DNA from: Armigeres subalbatus
Lineage: Eukaryota > Arthropoda > Insecta > Diptera > Culicidae
NCBI RefSeq assembly: GCF_024139115.2
Contig: NC_085140.1
Coordinates: 421,984,283-422,048,282 of the forward strand
DNA: 64,000 bases
Reading direction: 5' to 3'
Part shown: positions 1-10,329 of the stretch, piece after piece
Numbering within the stretch: position 1 is the stretch's first letter
How the letters are laid out: each line of letters opens with the position of its first letter
The notes under the pieces: generated by a model
Told to the model about the DNA's origin: nothing
What the model saw: only the letters and a program-made list of their open reading frames with translations
Databases searched by the model: none
Position numbers and translations under genes: made by a program

Positions 1-284
1 AAACCGGCTGGCTCTCCCATACTAAAATCCAAGATGGCTGAATCGTGAATTTGGCAGATTGGAACACCTAGTGGTGTATTCATCTTGCGATATTCAATTA
101 AACTTGACTGAATTTTACAAGCAAGCACAGTTTAAATTTATTTCGATTTAAAAGAATAGTGAGGTCGATTGAATGTTACGTTTAATTGCAAGCTCCAAAT
201 AATGTGCATGAAAATACATTTGAAACCACAACACTTTTTTATCTGTGTAGGTATAGCACATCAAAGAAAGTAGTTCATACTTAC

Positions 285-525
285 CCGAATTCCGGAGAAT
301 AACCTCTCTGGGGTCATCCAAAGATCAAAATAACTTAAAAGTAAGACAAGCAACTTATGCTGGTAGCTCTCCGTCCGCGGTCTCTAACGACTACGATTGA
401 TCAACCATCGTCATTCGCAAGGGCGAACGTCAGTGGCGGGTGGCGCCAAATCCTGTACTACCCGCTGGGAAAACGACCCGCTAAGCTACTACGATACTTC
501 CCATTGCAGAGGGAGAGGGCACTCA
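285..525 (-). other. candidate 5' exon with strong splice donor (minus strand)
   Basis: Reading the minus strand, the exon would end at 285 at a near-consensus donor (TTCGG then GTAAGTATG). The last ATG before it (317-315) opens eleven codons, MTPERLFSGIR, ending in phase 0 at the donor. Upstream bases carry several short uORFs and are clearly richer in GC than the surroundings. A TATAAA lies at 554-549, about 25-30 bases before the proposed start near 525. I see no protein family and no acceptor-linked second exon, because the rest would lie left of the window. A chance donor in non-coding DNA is a real alternative. Confidence 0.22.
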
Positions 526-548
526 GGGAATAACTCTCTACAATTAAA

Positions 549-554
549 TTTATA
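549..554 (-). promoter_or_regulatory. possible TATA box for the minus-strand 5' exon
   Basis: TATAAA on the minus strand, followed by a plausible start region 25-30 bases downstream. In AT-rich DNA this hexamer is common, so support comes only from its position relative to the GC-rich segment and the donor at 285. Confidence 0.15.
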
Positions 555-599
555 AACCGTGATCAGTCAAAGATGAATACTCAAAGAAACTAAAGAACA

Positions 600-3500
600 G
601 CGGTGCGCTTCGTCGCTGCTGTCAGAGGGCTGCGCTTCAATAGTCCCATACCCGGTAAATTGACCCATGGTTCGAGGAAAACACTAGCATTGGCTGCGAC
701 GCATAGTATAGCAATTTCTCGAACATAACTGGACAAACTTGAAAAGATTTTATAATAAATAAAATTATTTGAATTCGAAGCAGATGGTAACTCCTCTCTC
801 CTCTCCTCCTCTTTTGAAGTCGAAATACTTATTTGTCAAAGGTACAATAAAGTAGTGAAATTAAATGGAATAGTACGAATTCGTCTTATGACAAGCAGAA
901 AATGTTTTCTGTTCCTGCAGAATCGACCTCGAATGTTTCTACTTCATTCAATTGACTAACGATTTAGTAACCTCGTACTTGTTTTTTATGCAGTGCGCCT
1001 AACAGTCCAATACAAATAAACACAATAATAATATCTTTTTGACCGCCTAAATGTGATTATGCGCAATAATAAAAACTAAAATGATATACATTGCCATGTC
1101 TCCAGTTCAGAGTGAAACGGCACCCAGTTACGCGAGGCCGGCAATAATCGAAAGATCCATTTCTTGTAGAGAGGATCACTTGCTGCCAGTTGTAGTGCTG
1201 TTTGTATGCTTCTATTCCCACTTCACTCCTGTGTAGGCTAATAAAACCGATGCTGGCTGGATGCGAATGCGCGGTGTATTTACAATATCGAAGTTAAGAA
1301 ATCAATTTGCTTCTATTAATCATACAGGGCGAAATGATGCAGACCCGAGAAGTAAGTATCCGAAATCTCTGCTGCTGCGCAGTGGTCGTCTGAACAAACG
1401 GAATGCTCCTCAGAGGAAGATCAATGGCAGTGAGATTGAAGAGACGTCGGATCCATCGAACTCTCGGAGCTGCTGTTCGACCGAGTTGGGTATTGGGAAG
1501 GAGGGGAGGTACTTAGCCGCTGGAGCAACATCGTGATGCGCCGCGCTCCGTGCCGGTCAACGGTTTTGGGGCCCCGCCAGACGATGGAGGGTGGCGCGAG
1601 GTGCGATTGATTGATGGACGAGATAAGAAGCTTGATAAAAGGGAGGAGGGTCCGGCGAAGAAAAGGAATGCTCGACCTTAAGTAGCCAGTGTCGATGGAT
1701 TTTGTGGGAGCTTCTCCGGCGAGATGGGATTAGCTGATGAAGTGTTGGAAGTAGCAGTTGTCGTTTTTGGTGTGTCATATTCTTGGTTTGGTATATTAGA
1801 TGTGGGTTTGATTTTTCACGGAGATTATTGCACATTAGGTTTAGTGCTGAGCTAATATTCAGTGCAACATTTTGAAAACAAGCTTTTTGCAGTAAAGTGT
1901 TGAAACAAATTTGCCTTCTATAATTTCAAAGAAAACATATGCAGTGCATTAGCAATAGCTAATTGGTGATTGATCACAACTATCAAAACTGCATATTGAA
2001 AATAATAAATATGAACTGGGATTAACTTCCCATATTCTGAACGTATCGTTTTTAAATGGGCCCTATGATAAAAAGCAAGCAAACAATTTAAGCTGAATAA
2101 GCTAGTTTTTTAGCTGAAGAAGCCAATTTTTTGTGGAATAAGCCCTGTGTCGGCTTCCAATGTTTGTTGGGAAGAATAGAGACTGGAAGGTGGGATGGAC
2201 AAATGATCAAAAAGTCAATATTTGTAACATTTAAACAAGCATATAGTCCCTAGATGGAACAGAACGAAGCAAAACTGTAAATCATTTGAAAAACTGCTCT
2301 ATTTTTAAATGAAGAATTTTTCGTTGGAATGCGTGACTAGCTCAAATTATTTTCATTTCCACGCCCAAAACACAAATCTTCCAACGAAAACAAAACAATT
2401 CTGAATAAAATTGTGTCACATACCGATTCAGCAAGGTTTTAATTGCAAAAAATGTAAGCTTTTTGAAAAGATACATAATTGAGGGTGTCGAACGCAAAGA
2501 GATGTTAGTGATAAAATGTTAGTTTCAAGAAACTACAAACTATATCAAAATATTGCCGCAGAGCTTTAAAACCAAAGCATTTTTTGCTGAGGTCAACTCA
2601 ATTTTGACCAAAATGGTACTTACACCCCTCTGCTTCTAACCCCCTCAATTATAAGATTTCAATACAATGTTTGCCTTATTTTTTTTTCTAATTTGTATAT
2701 GCTATAATTTAATACATATTTTGCAGGGTTTCTATGCGGAACTGTATTAAAATCTGCCGTCATGGATGTATATTTCCTAACAAATTACATATTCAATTAT
2801 ATGATTATAAAATTCTCTCTTTTCTCCAAATTGCAAATAATTCAATTCCTTGTTTAAACAAGAACAAGTTGGAGCAATTCATCCCCTGCTTGATTGATGG
2901 CCTGGAGATAAGGCCAGCTAAAAGTGGTTTGGTTTCGGTCCTGTGTGTAATTTCATATTCGTACCATGTTTGCAGGATTTCTTATTAGTTTATTCATACG
3001 GGAAAAATATGCTATTGTGGGCATCATTGCTCACCTGGGTGATACTTTTCTGGCTGTAGACTTCCGTTCATCTGCGGTAAAAAGGTAAATTATCGATTGA
3101 AGTTCGTTTTTTCTACATTTTATCCCTTAAACCTGTTGATATTTCAATCTTTTATTTTTCGACATTTTATACCATAGACTATACCGAATCTATATAATTT
3201 GGTCAAAAGACATTTGATTGATAGACGTTAGACATATAATGTTTAACTGATAAAAGAAAACATTATGTTGGATGAATATTTAATTAAATGGTCGTTTGTT
3301 GAAAATGGATTTCAGATTAATGGTAACATTGGACATTGGTTAAAAATGGATTTAAAAGAATAACGTCTGAGGCCTTCTTCATAGAGAAGTCCCATCCCAG
3401 AACATTTAGTCGGATGGTTATTCGGCATGATGAGCATCCCAAAGGGTAAAGCTCTATACAACAAACGTCGATATCGCTTAAATATCCGTATGTCTTCACG

Positions 3501-3650
3501 AATCACGATTGAATATAGGAAAGCCGTAAACATATCATATAAGAATCAAACAGAAAAACTATTTATGGAAGATGACTTTCATTCAAATGGTTATAAAAGA
3601 AATATTTAAAGAATCAACCCTACTGTAATTCGCTTCTGATCCCATATTCA
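600..3650. other. non-coding, no recognised gene
   Basis: Apart from the repeat arm at 814-896, this stretch holds no protein family I recognise. Open frames of 60-92 codons (for example 1261-1536 plus, 1557-1835 minus, 2734-2988 plus) have no recognisable motif, and several overlap each other on opposite strands. Base composition is AT-rich except for roughly 1100-1700, which is more balanced. Confidence 0.6.
814..896 (+). mobile_element. single arm of the CATAAGACGAG foldback family
   Basis: The stretch from the GAAGTCGAAATAC motif to CGTCTTATGACAAGC matches one arm of the foldback element that is complete at 32252-32533 and appears again at 16361-16778 and 53866-54533. Only the right arm is present, so this is a truncated or half-deleted copy. 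Confidence 0.7.
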
Positions 3651-3659
3651 TTCGAAAAA

Positions 3660-4130
3660 ATTGCACTTCAGCCAAATTTACTTCCGATTGAGGCATTCGT
3701 TTCAAAAATGTCCTCTCTGCCAAATGATCGTTTTGGTCAAATGATCTTTTTCGGCAAAATGACCGTTTCGATCGGAATGTGCTATTTAATTCTTTAAAAT
3801 TCCGACGAAAACTTCTTCCAAACTGTCACGAAAATTTTCCAAGGATTTCAACGGGACTGTTTTTGGAATTTTGGAAGAAATTATGTGGATTTCAACGGGA
3901 AATATTTCGAAATTTTCACTCAAAGCTCTTCTTAGCTTTTACGGAAAGCTTTTCGAAATTTCAACTGAAAATTGTACATAATTTTCCTGAAAATCATTGA
4001 TATTCTCGCGGAAAATGCGCTGGAGTTTCAAATGCATGTTTTGGGGATATCAATCGGAAATTCTGCAGAAATTCCACTGATTCTTCGGATTTTCTACGAA
4101 AACTTCTGCGTACTTCTACAAATTTAAATC
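3660..4130. repeat. degenerate short-period repeats
   Basis: Positions about 3700-3780 alternate variants of a CAAATGATC / TTTTGGTC motif, as in the longer array at 43050-43660. From 3785 to about 4130 the sequence becomes a decayed array of AAATTTTC / TTTCAAC / GGAAA blocks like the 21-25 kb minisatellite. Open frames here (3779-4000 plus, 3994-4248 minus) are translations of the array and not genes. Confidence 0.5.
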
Positions 4131-4139
4131 GACGTAGAA

Positions 4140-4640
4140 AATAATAAATCTTTATCAGGGCCGTGTAAAAATGTCGGTGGCGGCGTGGCGCGGCGACGCA
4201 CACCCTTAAAGCCAAATAGGTTCTTACTTTACAACACAAATTATGCAATAATCATTGAGAACCGATTATTATTTTTGTTTGAAGCGTTGTGTACTTTGTA
4301 CTGGCGATGCCAGTGTGCTGAAAATGATGGTAATGTTTAACACGAACTACAGCTGTGGTCAGATTCCGCATTTTGTAAAACCGAGACCAACTAATCCAGG
4401 AGGAGAGAATCTCATCAAATTCTGACCTGACCCGTACTCGAGAAATTTTACATCGGGAAACCCGTGCCCGATCAGGAATCGAAATAATTCAATTAATAAA
4501 ATTCACAAACTAAATAGAGATTAAACCATCAAATTAAAAAAAAAACAGTTTTTTTTTTTTAATTCGTACTCAAACCAAAATTTACAAATTTTTCATATAA
4601 TAAACCGAGCCCGATATAGTACTTTGCTATCATCTTCAGA
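4140..4640. other. non-coding, nothing recognised
   Basis: AT-rich sequence with homopolymer A/T runs near 4535-4560. No motif, repeat or frame worth calling. Confidence 0.5.
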
Positions 4641-4739
4641 GACGATTTGACTAAACACTGTTTGGTCGAACGTTAATTGGGCTGTTTAAACGAACGCTAT
4701 TTGATCGAATCCCGTTTCGCCGAACAATTAAAAAAATTC

Positions 4740-5060
4740 CTCTTATTACTAAAGAAGTAGAAGATAAGTGAGAGGCGAGGATTGGGAAATGAGAGGTAAA
4801 AAATGAGCAGTATGAAGTATGTATCACTATGAAAATTGAGAGATTAGCAATGAGAAGTATATTGTGAGAGGTGAGATGAGTGAAATGAGAATTGATAAAG
4901 GTGTGAGAAGTGAGAATCTCACTTTTCACTTTTTACTTCACTCGATAATTACTTCACAATTTCAACTTTTCACAGTGAGAAATCATATTCAGAATTTGGA
5001 AGTGAGGACTTGGAAGAAATGAGAGGTGAGACATTCTACTTTTCAATTGTGACTGACAAG
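4740..5060. repeat. purine-rich degenerate repeat (GAGAAGTGAG-like)
   Basis: Irregular repeats of GAGAGGTGAGATGAG / GTGAGAAGTGAGAAT run for about 300 bases on the plus strand, with polypyrimidine complements around 4920-4980. The overlapping minus-strand frame (4651-4929, rich in S, H, T and I) is a translation of the repeat. Confidence 0.5.
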
Positions 5061-5121
5061 TAGGAAATGAGATGTAAAAAGTTTTGTAAAATAATTTATA
5101 AAATAAATTTCTCGCGTCCAA

Positions 5122-5134
5122 CGCCCAATTGTAC
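5122..5134. repeat. 13-bp direct repeat, 3' flank of RTE element 1 (target duplication)
   Basis: CGCCCAATTGTAC here is repeated exactly at 9324-9336. The two copies bracket the minus-strand LINE, with this one directly next to its (CAAGTAT)n tail. Confidence 0.75.
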
Positions 5135-5237
5135 TTACTTACTTGATACTTGATACTTGATGGGCTACAGCTCTTCGATGAACCTATGCCGAATGGAGTA
5201 TCCTTCTCCACTGGACTCGATCCTGGGCCAATCGCTT

Positions 5238-7258
5238 TCAGTCGCCCTGAACATTGAGCGCCCTCAGGTCCTCTTCAACTGCAAAAAGCCATCGTGTACG
5301 CGGCCTTCCACGAAACCTGCGGCCTCTTCCGGGTTTTCTACTAAATATTATCTTCGCTTGACGTTCTTCCGGCATATGAACAACGTGATCAGCCCACCGT
5401 AGTCTGCCGTGTTGAATAAGCTTAATAATATCCAGCCCTTTATACACCTGGTACAATTCGTGATTCATGCGGCACCGCCAGATACCGTTCTTCTGTTTAC
5501 CGCCGAGTATTGTCCGCAGCACCTTACGCTCAAATCTCCGAAAGCTCTCCGATCAGCATCCTTTAACGTCCATGTTTCAGTATACAAAGTAGTATACAAA
5601 GCGAGTTTTGTTCTCGTTTGCAGACTACGGGACTTAAGCTGGTTACGAAGTCCGTAATAAGCCCTATTTGCAGCTGAAATACGCCTTTTCACCTCGTGGG
5701 TAACATCATTATCGCACGTCACTAATGTTCCAAGATACACAAATTCTTCTACCACTTCAAACTTTTCACCATCAAGCAACCTTTCGCTACCACCACCACT
5801 AATGAGCTCACGTTGATTGCCAGCGACCATATACTTCGTTTTGCTGGAATTGATCGTGAGTCCAATCCTCGCTGTCTCCCTCTTAAAAGGCACAAAAGCC
5901 TCTTCCACGGCACGGCGATCAATCCCGATAATATCGATCGTCCGCAAATCCCAGGAGTATATGCAATTTTGTAATAATGGTACCGCTTCTTTGCACAACA
6001 GCTCTCCTAATCGCTCCCTCGAGCGCTATATTGAACAGTAGATTCGAGAGTGCATCACCCTGCTTTAATTCATCTAAAGTAACAAATGACGTCGATATTT
6101 CATCCGCAACCCTTACACTTGATTTCGAGCCGTCCAACGTTATACGAATCAGCCGTATCAGTTTCGTCGGAAAACCATGTTCAAGCATAATTTGCCATAA
6201 TTCATTCCGTTTCACTGAATCATACGCCGCCTTGAAATCAATAAACAGTACTCCCGGAATTTATCAAGGATCTGTCTCAGGGTAAACATTTGATCCGTCG
6301 TTGATCGGCCCTCTGAAATCCTGCTTGGTATTCGCCGACGAAGGACTCTTCAAGCGGCCTCAATCTGTTGAACAGAATACGGGACATAATTTTGTACGCC
6401 GAATTAAGCAGGGTTATTGCTCGGTAATTGGCGCACTCCAGTCTGCGCTCTTTCTTAAGGGCACTCCTGACGGAATCCAAGATTAGAAGTGCTCGCGTTT
6501 TCGGGGGCACACCACTCGATACGGAAGCAACGCACAACTGTCATTTTTATTATTTCACGCATGCTGCGACGCAGCAAAGCTAAATCAACGCCGCTTCTGA
6601 ATCGAGTGGTGTGCCCCCGAAAACGCGAGCACTTTTAAACTTGGATTCCGTCAGGAGTGACCTTAAAGAGAGGGCAAATGAGGCCGTCCAACCAGCTAGC
6701 AGGCATTTCCTCGTCTTCCCATATTTTCGACATAATATGGTGCAGAACTTCATAAAGCTGCTCACTGCCATGTTTGAGAAGTTCAGCCGGGAGCTGGTCC
6801 TTCCCCGCAGCCTTATTGTTTTTCAGCTCTTTAACAACTTTTTTAACCTCATCTAGTGTAGGCGACTCCACAGCTTGTCCATCGTCGCAAATATTTATTC
6901 TGCTCACCGATGCACCGTCACTTCCACTATTCAACAAAATCTCGAAGTGTTGCTTCCACCTGGCAGCCACTTTATCTGTCAGCAAATTCCCTTGTAGGTC
7001 GTTGCACATAACGGGAGATGGCGCTGTCTTTCTCCGCACGCCATTGACAGACTCATAGAACCTCCGCATATCGTTCTGCTCCATTTTTTCCTGCGCCTCG
7101 CTAATCACTTGTTCTTCATATTCTTTCTTCTTCCTGCGGTGGGTTCGTTTTTCGGCTGCTCTTGCTTCCTTGTACTGATCTCTATTCAATCGGGTACCCG
7201 ACACCAACATCCGGCTTCTAGCAACGTTCTTCTCGTCTGTCACTCTCTGACAATCCAA
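5238..7258 (-). pseudogene. reverse transcriptase region of RTE element 1 (broken)
   Basis: Several consecutive minus-strand frames together form one RTE polyprotein part. They are a linker plus RT start (7258-6635, ending in LICPLFK at the MITE), fingers (ERRLECANYRAITLLNSAYKIMSRIL, about 6450-6380), palm motif B (LKQGDALSNLLFNIALEG, near 6060), the catalytic FADD box (near 5940), and the C-terminal part (AVEEAFVPFKRE to RPRTRWLFAVEEDL, about 5920-5260). A frameshift falls just after FADD, so DIDIIG continues in another frame. Further breaks lie near 6250 and 5590. A TTAA MITE interrupts the frame at 6459-6662. Such RTs copy their own RNA by target-primed reverse transcription in the nucleus; this copy cannot. 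Confidence 0.9.
6459..6662. mobile_element. 204-bp TTAA-flanked foldback MITE inside RTE element 1
   Basis: The ends are imperfect inverted repeats of about 60 bp: left starts GGGCACTCCTGACGGAATCC, right ends as its complement with few mismatches. TTAA sits on both sides (6455-6458 and 6663-6666). Removing the element plus one TTAA restores the RT reading frame of the host LINE across the CPLFKKERRLEC motif, which shows a precise insertion with a TTAA duplication. TTAA targeting is typical of the piggyBac superfamily, so a piggyBac-type transposase is the likely mobiliser. No coding capacity. Confidence 0.88.
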
Positions 7259-7279
7259 ATCGAACCAACCCGTCCTGGG

Positions 7280-8250
7280 TCACCTCTGTGCAGTGCCTAC
7301 CACTTCTCGTGCTGTTGTTCTTACCGCACTATGGATCGACTCCCATAGATCGTTGATGTTGTCGCTAACGTTGATTGCACTTATCCGTTCGTCGAGCTTC
7401 TGGCGGTACTCAGCCGATACTCCTTCCGCCGACAATCGCTGGATATTGTAACGCATCGTTCGCTGTGATCTTTCGTTCGATACAGTTGACAACCGTGATC
7501 GAATTTTACTGACAACGAGGTAAATGTTCGGACCTCTGAATGTCCGCACATCGATAACATCCGAGAAATGGCGCCCATCCACCAGAACATGGTCTATCTG
7601 GTTGCAAGTTTCACCATTTGGGTGTCTCCAGGTGTGCTTTCGGATATTCTTTCGTGCAAAGTAGGTACTACTGATGGCCATCCCTCTGGCAGCAGCAAAA
7701 TTTACTAGTCGTAGGCCGTTGTCATTGGTAGCGGAGTGAAGGCTCTCCCTACCAATTATGGGACGGAAAAAGTCCTCTCTACCGAACTGAGCGTTAGCGT
7801 CTCCGATAACAATTTTCACGTCATGCTTTGGGCATTCTCCATAGGCTTTATCAAGACATTCATAAAACGTGTCCTTCACGTCGTCGGATTTATCGTTTGT
7901 CGGTGCGTAAACGTTGATTAGGCTGTAATTGAAGAATTTGCCCCGTATCCTCAACACACAGATTCGTTCGCTAATGGGTTTCCACCGCATCACTCGCTTC
8001 ATCTGCTTGCCCATCACTACGAAACCAACTCCATGCTCTGCTTTTCCGCCGCCGCTGTGATAGATGTTATACTTGAATGCAGTGTTGGTCGTGGGGTCCA
8101 TGGCTCGGAAAACTTCTTGAAAAGCGGCCACGTTCACTCCAACCTTCTACAGTTCACGAGCTAGAAGGCTCACTCGTCCAGGTTTATTTAGGGTCCTGAC
8201 ATTCCAGGTACCGAGTTTCCAATCATAGTCCTTATTGCGTTGCCGACCCA
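7280..8250 (-). pseudogene. APE-type endonuclease domain of RTE element 1
   Basis: The open part runs from 8137 to 7280 (285 codons), and homology continues upstream to about 8250 past an in-frame break (WKLGTWNVRTLNKPGR, holding the N-terminal catalytic Asn). Later motifs are QEV (catalytic Glu), VIGDANAQFGRED (Asp, Asn) and QIDHVLVDGRHFSDVIDVRT. The terminal motif that should read DSDHYLV is shortened to GPNIYLV, removing the catalytic SDH. The enzyme class nicks target DNA to start reverse transcription; this copy would be inactive even if translated. The C-terminal 80 residues are the linker towards RT. Confidence 0.9.
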
Positions 8251-8252
8251 GT

Positions 8253-9122
8253 CAACATTTTGGTACCTATATCTCTTGATATAGGTTATTATATAAGAAC
8301 CAACTCAATCGTATATAATGCACAGATTGGCTATATACGTACTAAAGTGGAGGCGATATAGGTACATACGAGTTTTATTATACAATTTTTCACGACATCA
8401 TGAGAACAGTATTACGATTATAGGGGGAAAGACGGCTTTGGCAGGTTTTGTTCTATTATTGGCAGGGGGTTTTTGTCGACCAAATTTTATGAAACTTGGC
8501 CACAATGTTCTTTGATATGCAAAGAATGTTTAGGCCAAATTTGAGCATAGTCAGACATAAAAAACCCCCTGCCAATAATAGAACAAAACCTGCCAAAGCC
8601 GTCATTCCCCCTAAATAAAAATATGAAAAATAAAAAAATATTCTTACCAGCACCAAGTCTCGAACATTCGATCTTTGAATTTGCAGGCGGATACTCTACC
8701 ACTGCATCATACTGCACATCTTGAACTGATTCGGATTTTTGTCCTACATAAACTACACAATTTATATCATCTGCAAACATCAACAAGCCGTTTGGAGTGA
8801 AGTGGTTTCGATTGTATTACGATTCACATAGGCATTCATTCATTCATATAGGATATTGCAAGGAGTATAAGTCATTACGAGTTTTTATTCACACAATTAC
8901 GATTGATTTTCACTACGGTAAAAATTATCGTATACGATGCATTCAATACAACATCCTTTGACAATAATCTACTTTGTCAGTGTCAGATATACAATGCTAT
9001 TCAGATTTTTGATGGACGCAAATGCGACTTTATTTGCTGTTTGTTAAACGATATGTGGTTTACTGGGGGGTTGGTTGCCAAAAATAACCTTTTTTTTCTT
9101 CTATCTCCATTTTTCGTGGTAT
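8253..9122. other. AT-rich insertion in the 5' region of RTE element 1, ends unresolved
   Basis: This block separates the GC-rich leader (9126-9323) from the start of the endonuclease, and both neighbours read as RTE on the minus strand, so it is probably inserted DNA. Its left edge begins ACCCAGTCAACATTTTGGTACC. Near the right edge, GGTTGCCAAAAATAACC is a weak inverted counterpart. It holds local repeats (TATAGGTTATTATATAAG, TTCATTCATTCATATAGG) and a complete nested MITE at 8423-8611. No gene. Confidence 0.5.
8423..8611. mobile_element. 189-bp TA-flanked foldback MITE
   Basis: Near-perfect inverted arms of about 55 bp run from GGGGGAAAGACGGCTTTGGC on the left to its complement ending ATTCCCCC on the right, with TA on both sides (8421-8422, 8612-8613). 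TA duplication suggests a Tc1/mariner-type mobiliser. Frames read here (8318-8515, 8456-8656) are palindrome shadows. Confidence 0.82.
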
Positions 9123-9323
9123 AGGCTTCAGTAAGCTACCTTACCGGGGTCGCATTACCTACATCGCGCTGGTGGGGCTGCCACCTTAGGTATAGCTGAC
9201 GCGATACAGCATTTCGTTGATCAGCCGCTGGGTACCAGGCAGACGCTGTTTGAGCCGCACCTCCTGGTGAACAGACGCTCGAGGCGTACCTTTTCACTCT
9301 AGCTGATGTCAGAAGGACAACAG

Positions 9324-9336
9324 CGCCCAATTGTAC
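9324..9336. repeat. 13-bp direct repeat, 5' flank of RTE element 1 (target duplication)
   Basis: Exact second copy of CGCCCAATTGTAC at 5122-5134. It abuts the first base of the GC-rich leader of the minus-strand LINE. Confidence 0.75.
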
Positions 9337-9439
9337 AGAGAGTCAATTGGAATAAACCTAGTCGTTAAGGCATGACCATTGAAATCATTGTACAAAATAG
9401 TCATTTCTGCTCAATCATCCATTTGTCCATCCAATCCAT

Positions 9440-10065
9440 TTGTTCAGTTTCGGTTTGACATTTTCGGCCTTATGCATTATTCTACCGAACGATATACTCG
9501 GCCAAATGGCTTTCGGACAAACGATCCTTTGCTTTTATGTTCTGCAGTTTGTGTTTCAGTTTTCAGCTTTTAAGCTCTTCTGTTATTCAGTTATTCAGCT
9601 GTTCAGTTTTTATGTTCTTTAGTTCTTCGGTTCATAAGATCTTCAGTTCTATCTTTCATTTGTTCTACAATTCTTCAGTATTTCAGATAACAATTTCTTC
9701 ATTACCTCAGTTTTCAGTTCTTCAGCTTTTCAAGTCGTCAGTTCTTCATTTCCTCATTTTTCAGTTATTTACTTTTTCAACTATTCAGCTATTCAGTTTT
9801 TCAATTCTTCAGCTCGTACTTTTACTTTATTTCCTCAAATTACTTTTGACCAAACGGCTCTTTCTTGTTCTGTTCTGCAGTTCTTCAGTACTTAATTCTT
9901 CAGCTTTTCAGTTTTCAGTTCTTCGGTTTATCAATGGTTCAGTTTTCAAGTTCATCAGATCTTCATTTCTTCAATTCAGTTTTCCAGTTTTTCAGTTCTT
10001 CAGCTCTTCAAGTGTCAATTATCCATTCCTTCAGTTTCACATCAGTATTTATTTTTTCAGTTCTA
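9440..10065. repeat. TTCAG/TTCTTCAG degenerate repeat block
   Basis: About 600 bases of irregular CAGTTCTTCAG, TTTTCAGTT and TTCAGCT units. Long plus-strand frames here (9537-10127, 9865-10119) are rich in F, S, Q and L because they translate the repeat, and I do not call them genes. Confidence 0.7.
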
Positions 10066-10254
10066 CTTGTGCTAGTATTGCGTGTCGTTTTGATCGCCCA
10101 AAGCGCGGTCTTCATTTGAATTACTAAAACATGAAGTCTAGACCTGTTGACCATTTTAAAAAATATTTCAGATGCAAATTGCCACTTCTCTATTTCAATT
10201 AGTATCTTAAATGGAGTCTCCTGACCAAATTTATGAAGACTAAAAGGTGCATCA

Positions 10255-10316
10255 CTTGCGAGGTGAACCGGTCCAGGGCCGAAAACCTCATTAATAAAGA
10301 TAATAATAATAATAAT
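10255..10316 (+). mobile_element. 62-bp 5'-truncated retro-insertion with 11-bp target duplication
   Basis: AAGGTGCATCA occurs at 10244-10254 and again at 10317-10327. Between them lie 62 bases: a GC-balanced start (CTTGCGAGGTGAACCGGTCC) and an A/T tail of AATAAT repeats. A long target duplication plus an A-rich tail is the mark of LINE-driven insertion of a 3' end. The parent element is not identified. Confidence 0.75.
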
Positions 10317-10329
10317 AAGGTGCATCAAA

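Larger units (their letters stand above)
5135..9323 (-). mobile_element. RTE-clade non-LTR retrotransposon, element 1, near full length and dead
   Basis: Read on the minus strand, the element starts at 9323 with about 200 bases of GC-rich 5' leader (9323-9126). After an AT-rich insertion (about 9122-8253) it continues into an APE-type endonuclease (8250-7490), a linker, reverse transcriptase (about 7000-5600) and a C-terminal region with the GRLRWADHV-type motif near 5440. It ends at 5135 in a short CAAGTAT/AAGT microsatellite tail, as is usual for RTE elements. A perfect 13-bp direct repeat flanks it. The domain order and the motifs QIDHVLVDGRHFSDVIDVRT and LECANYRAITLLNSAY place it in the RTE clade, which includes Aedes JAM1. 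Frameshifts, stops and a lost endonuclease motif make it inactive. Confidence 0.9.

Noticed and set aside
8649..8790. Minus-strand tRNA-Cys-like stretch (GCAGTGGTAGAGTATCC, TGTTCGAGACT) and a frame reading LLMFADDINC, recalling an RT catalytic box.
   Set aside because: The tRNA-like part lacks pairable acceptor and anticodon stems, and the FADD frame has no other RT motif around it. Both are too short to call.
9537..10127. 196-codon plus-strand frame.
   Set aside because: It is a direct translation of the TTCAG repeat (F/S/Q/L rich) and overlaps further frames of the same nature.
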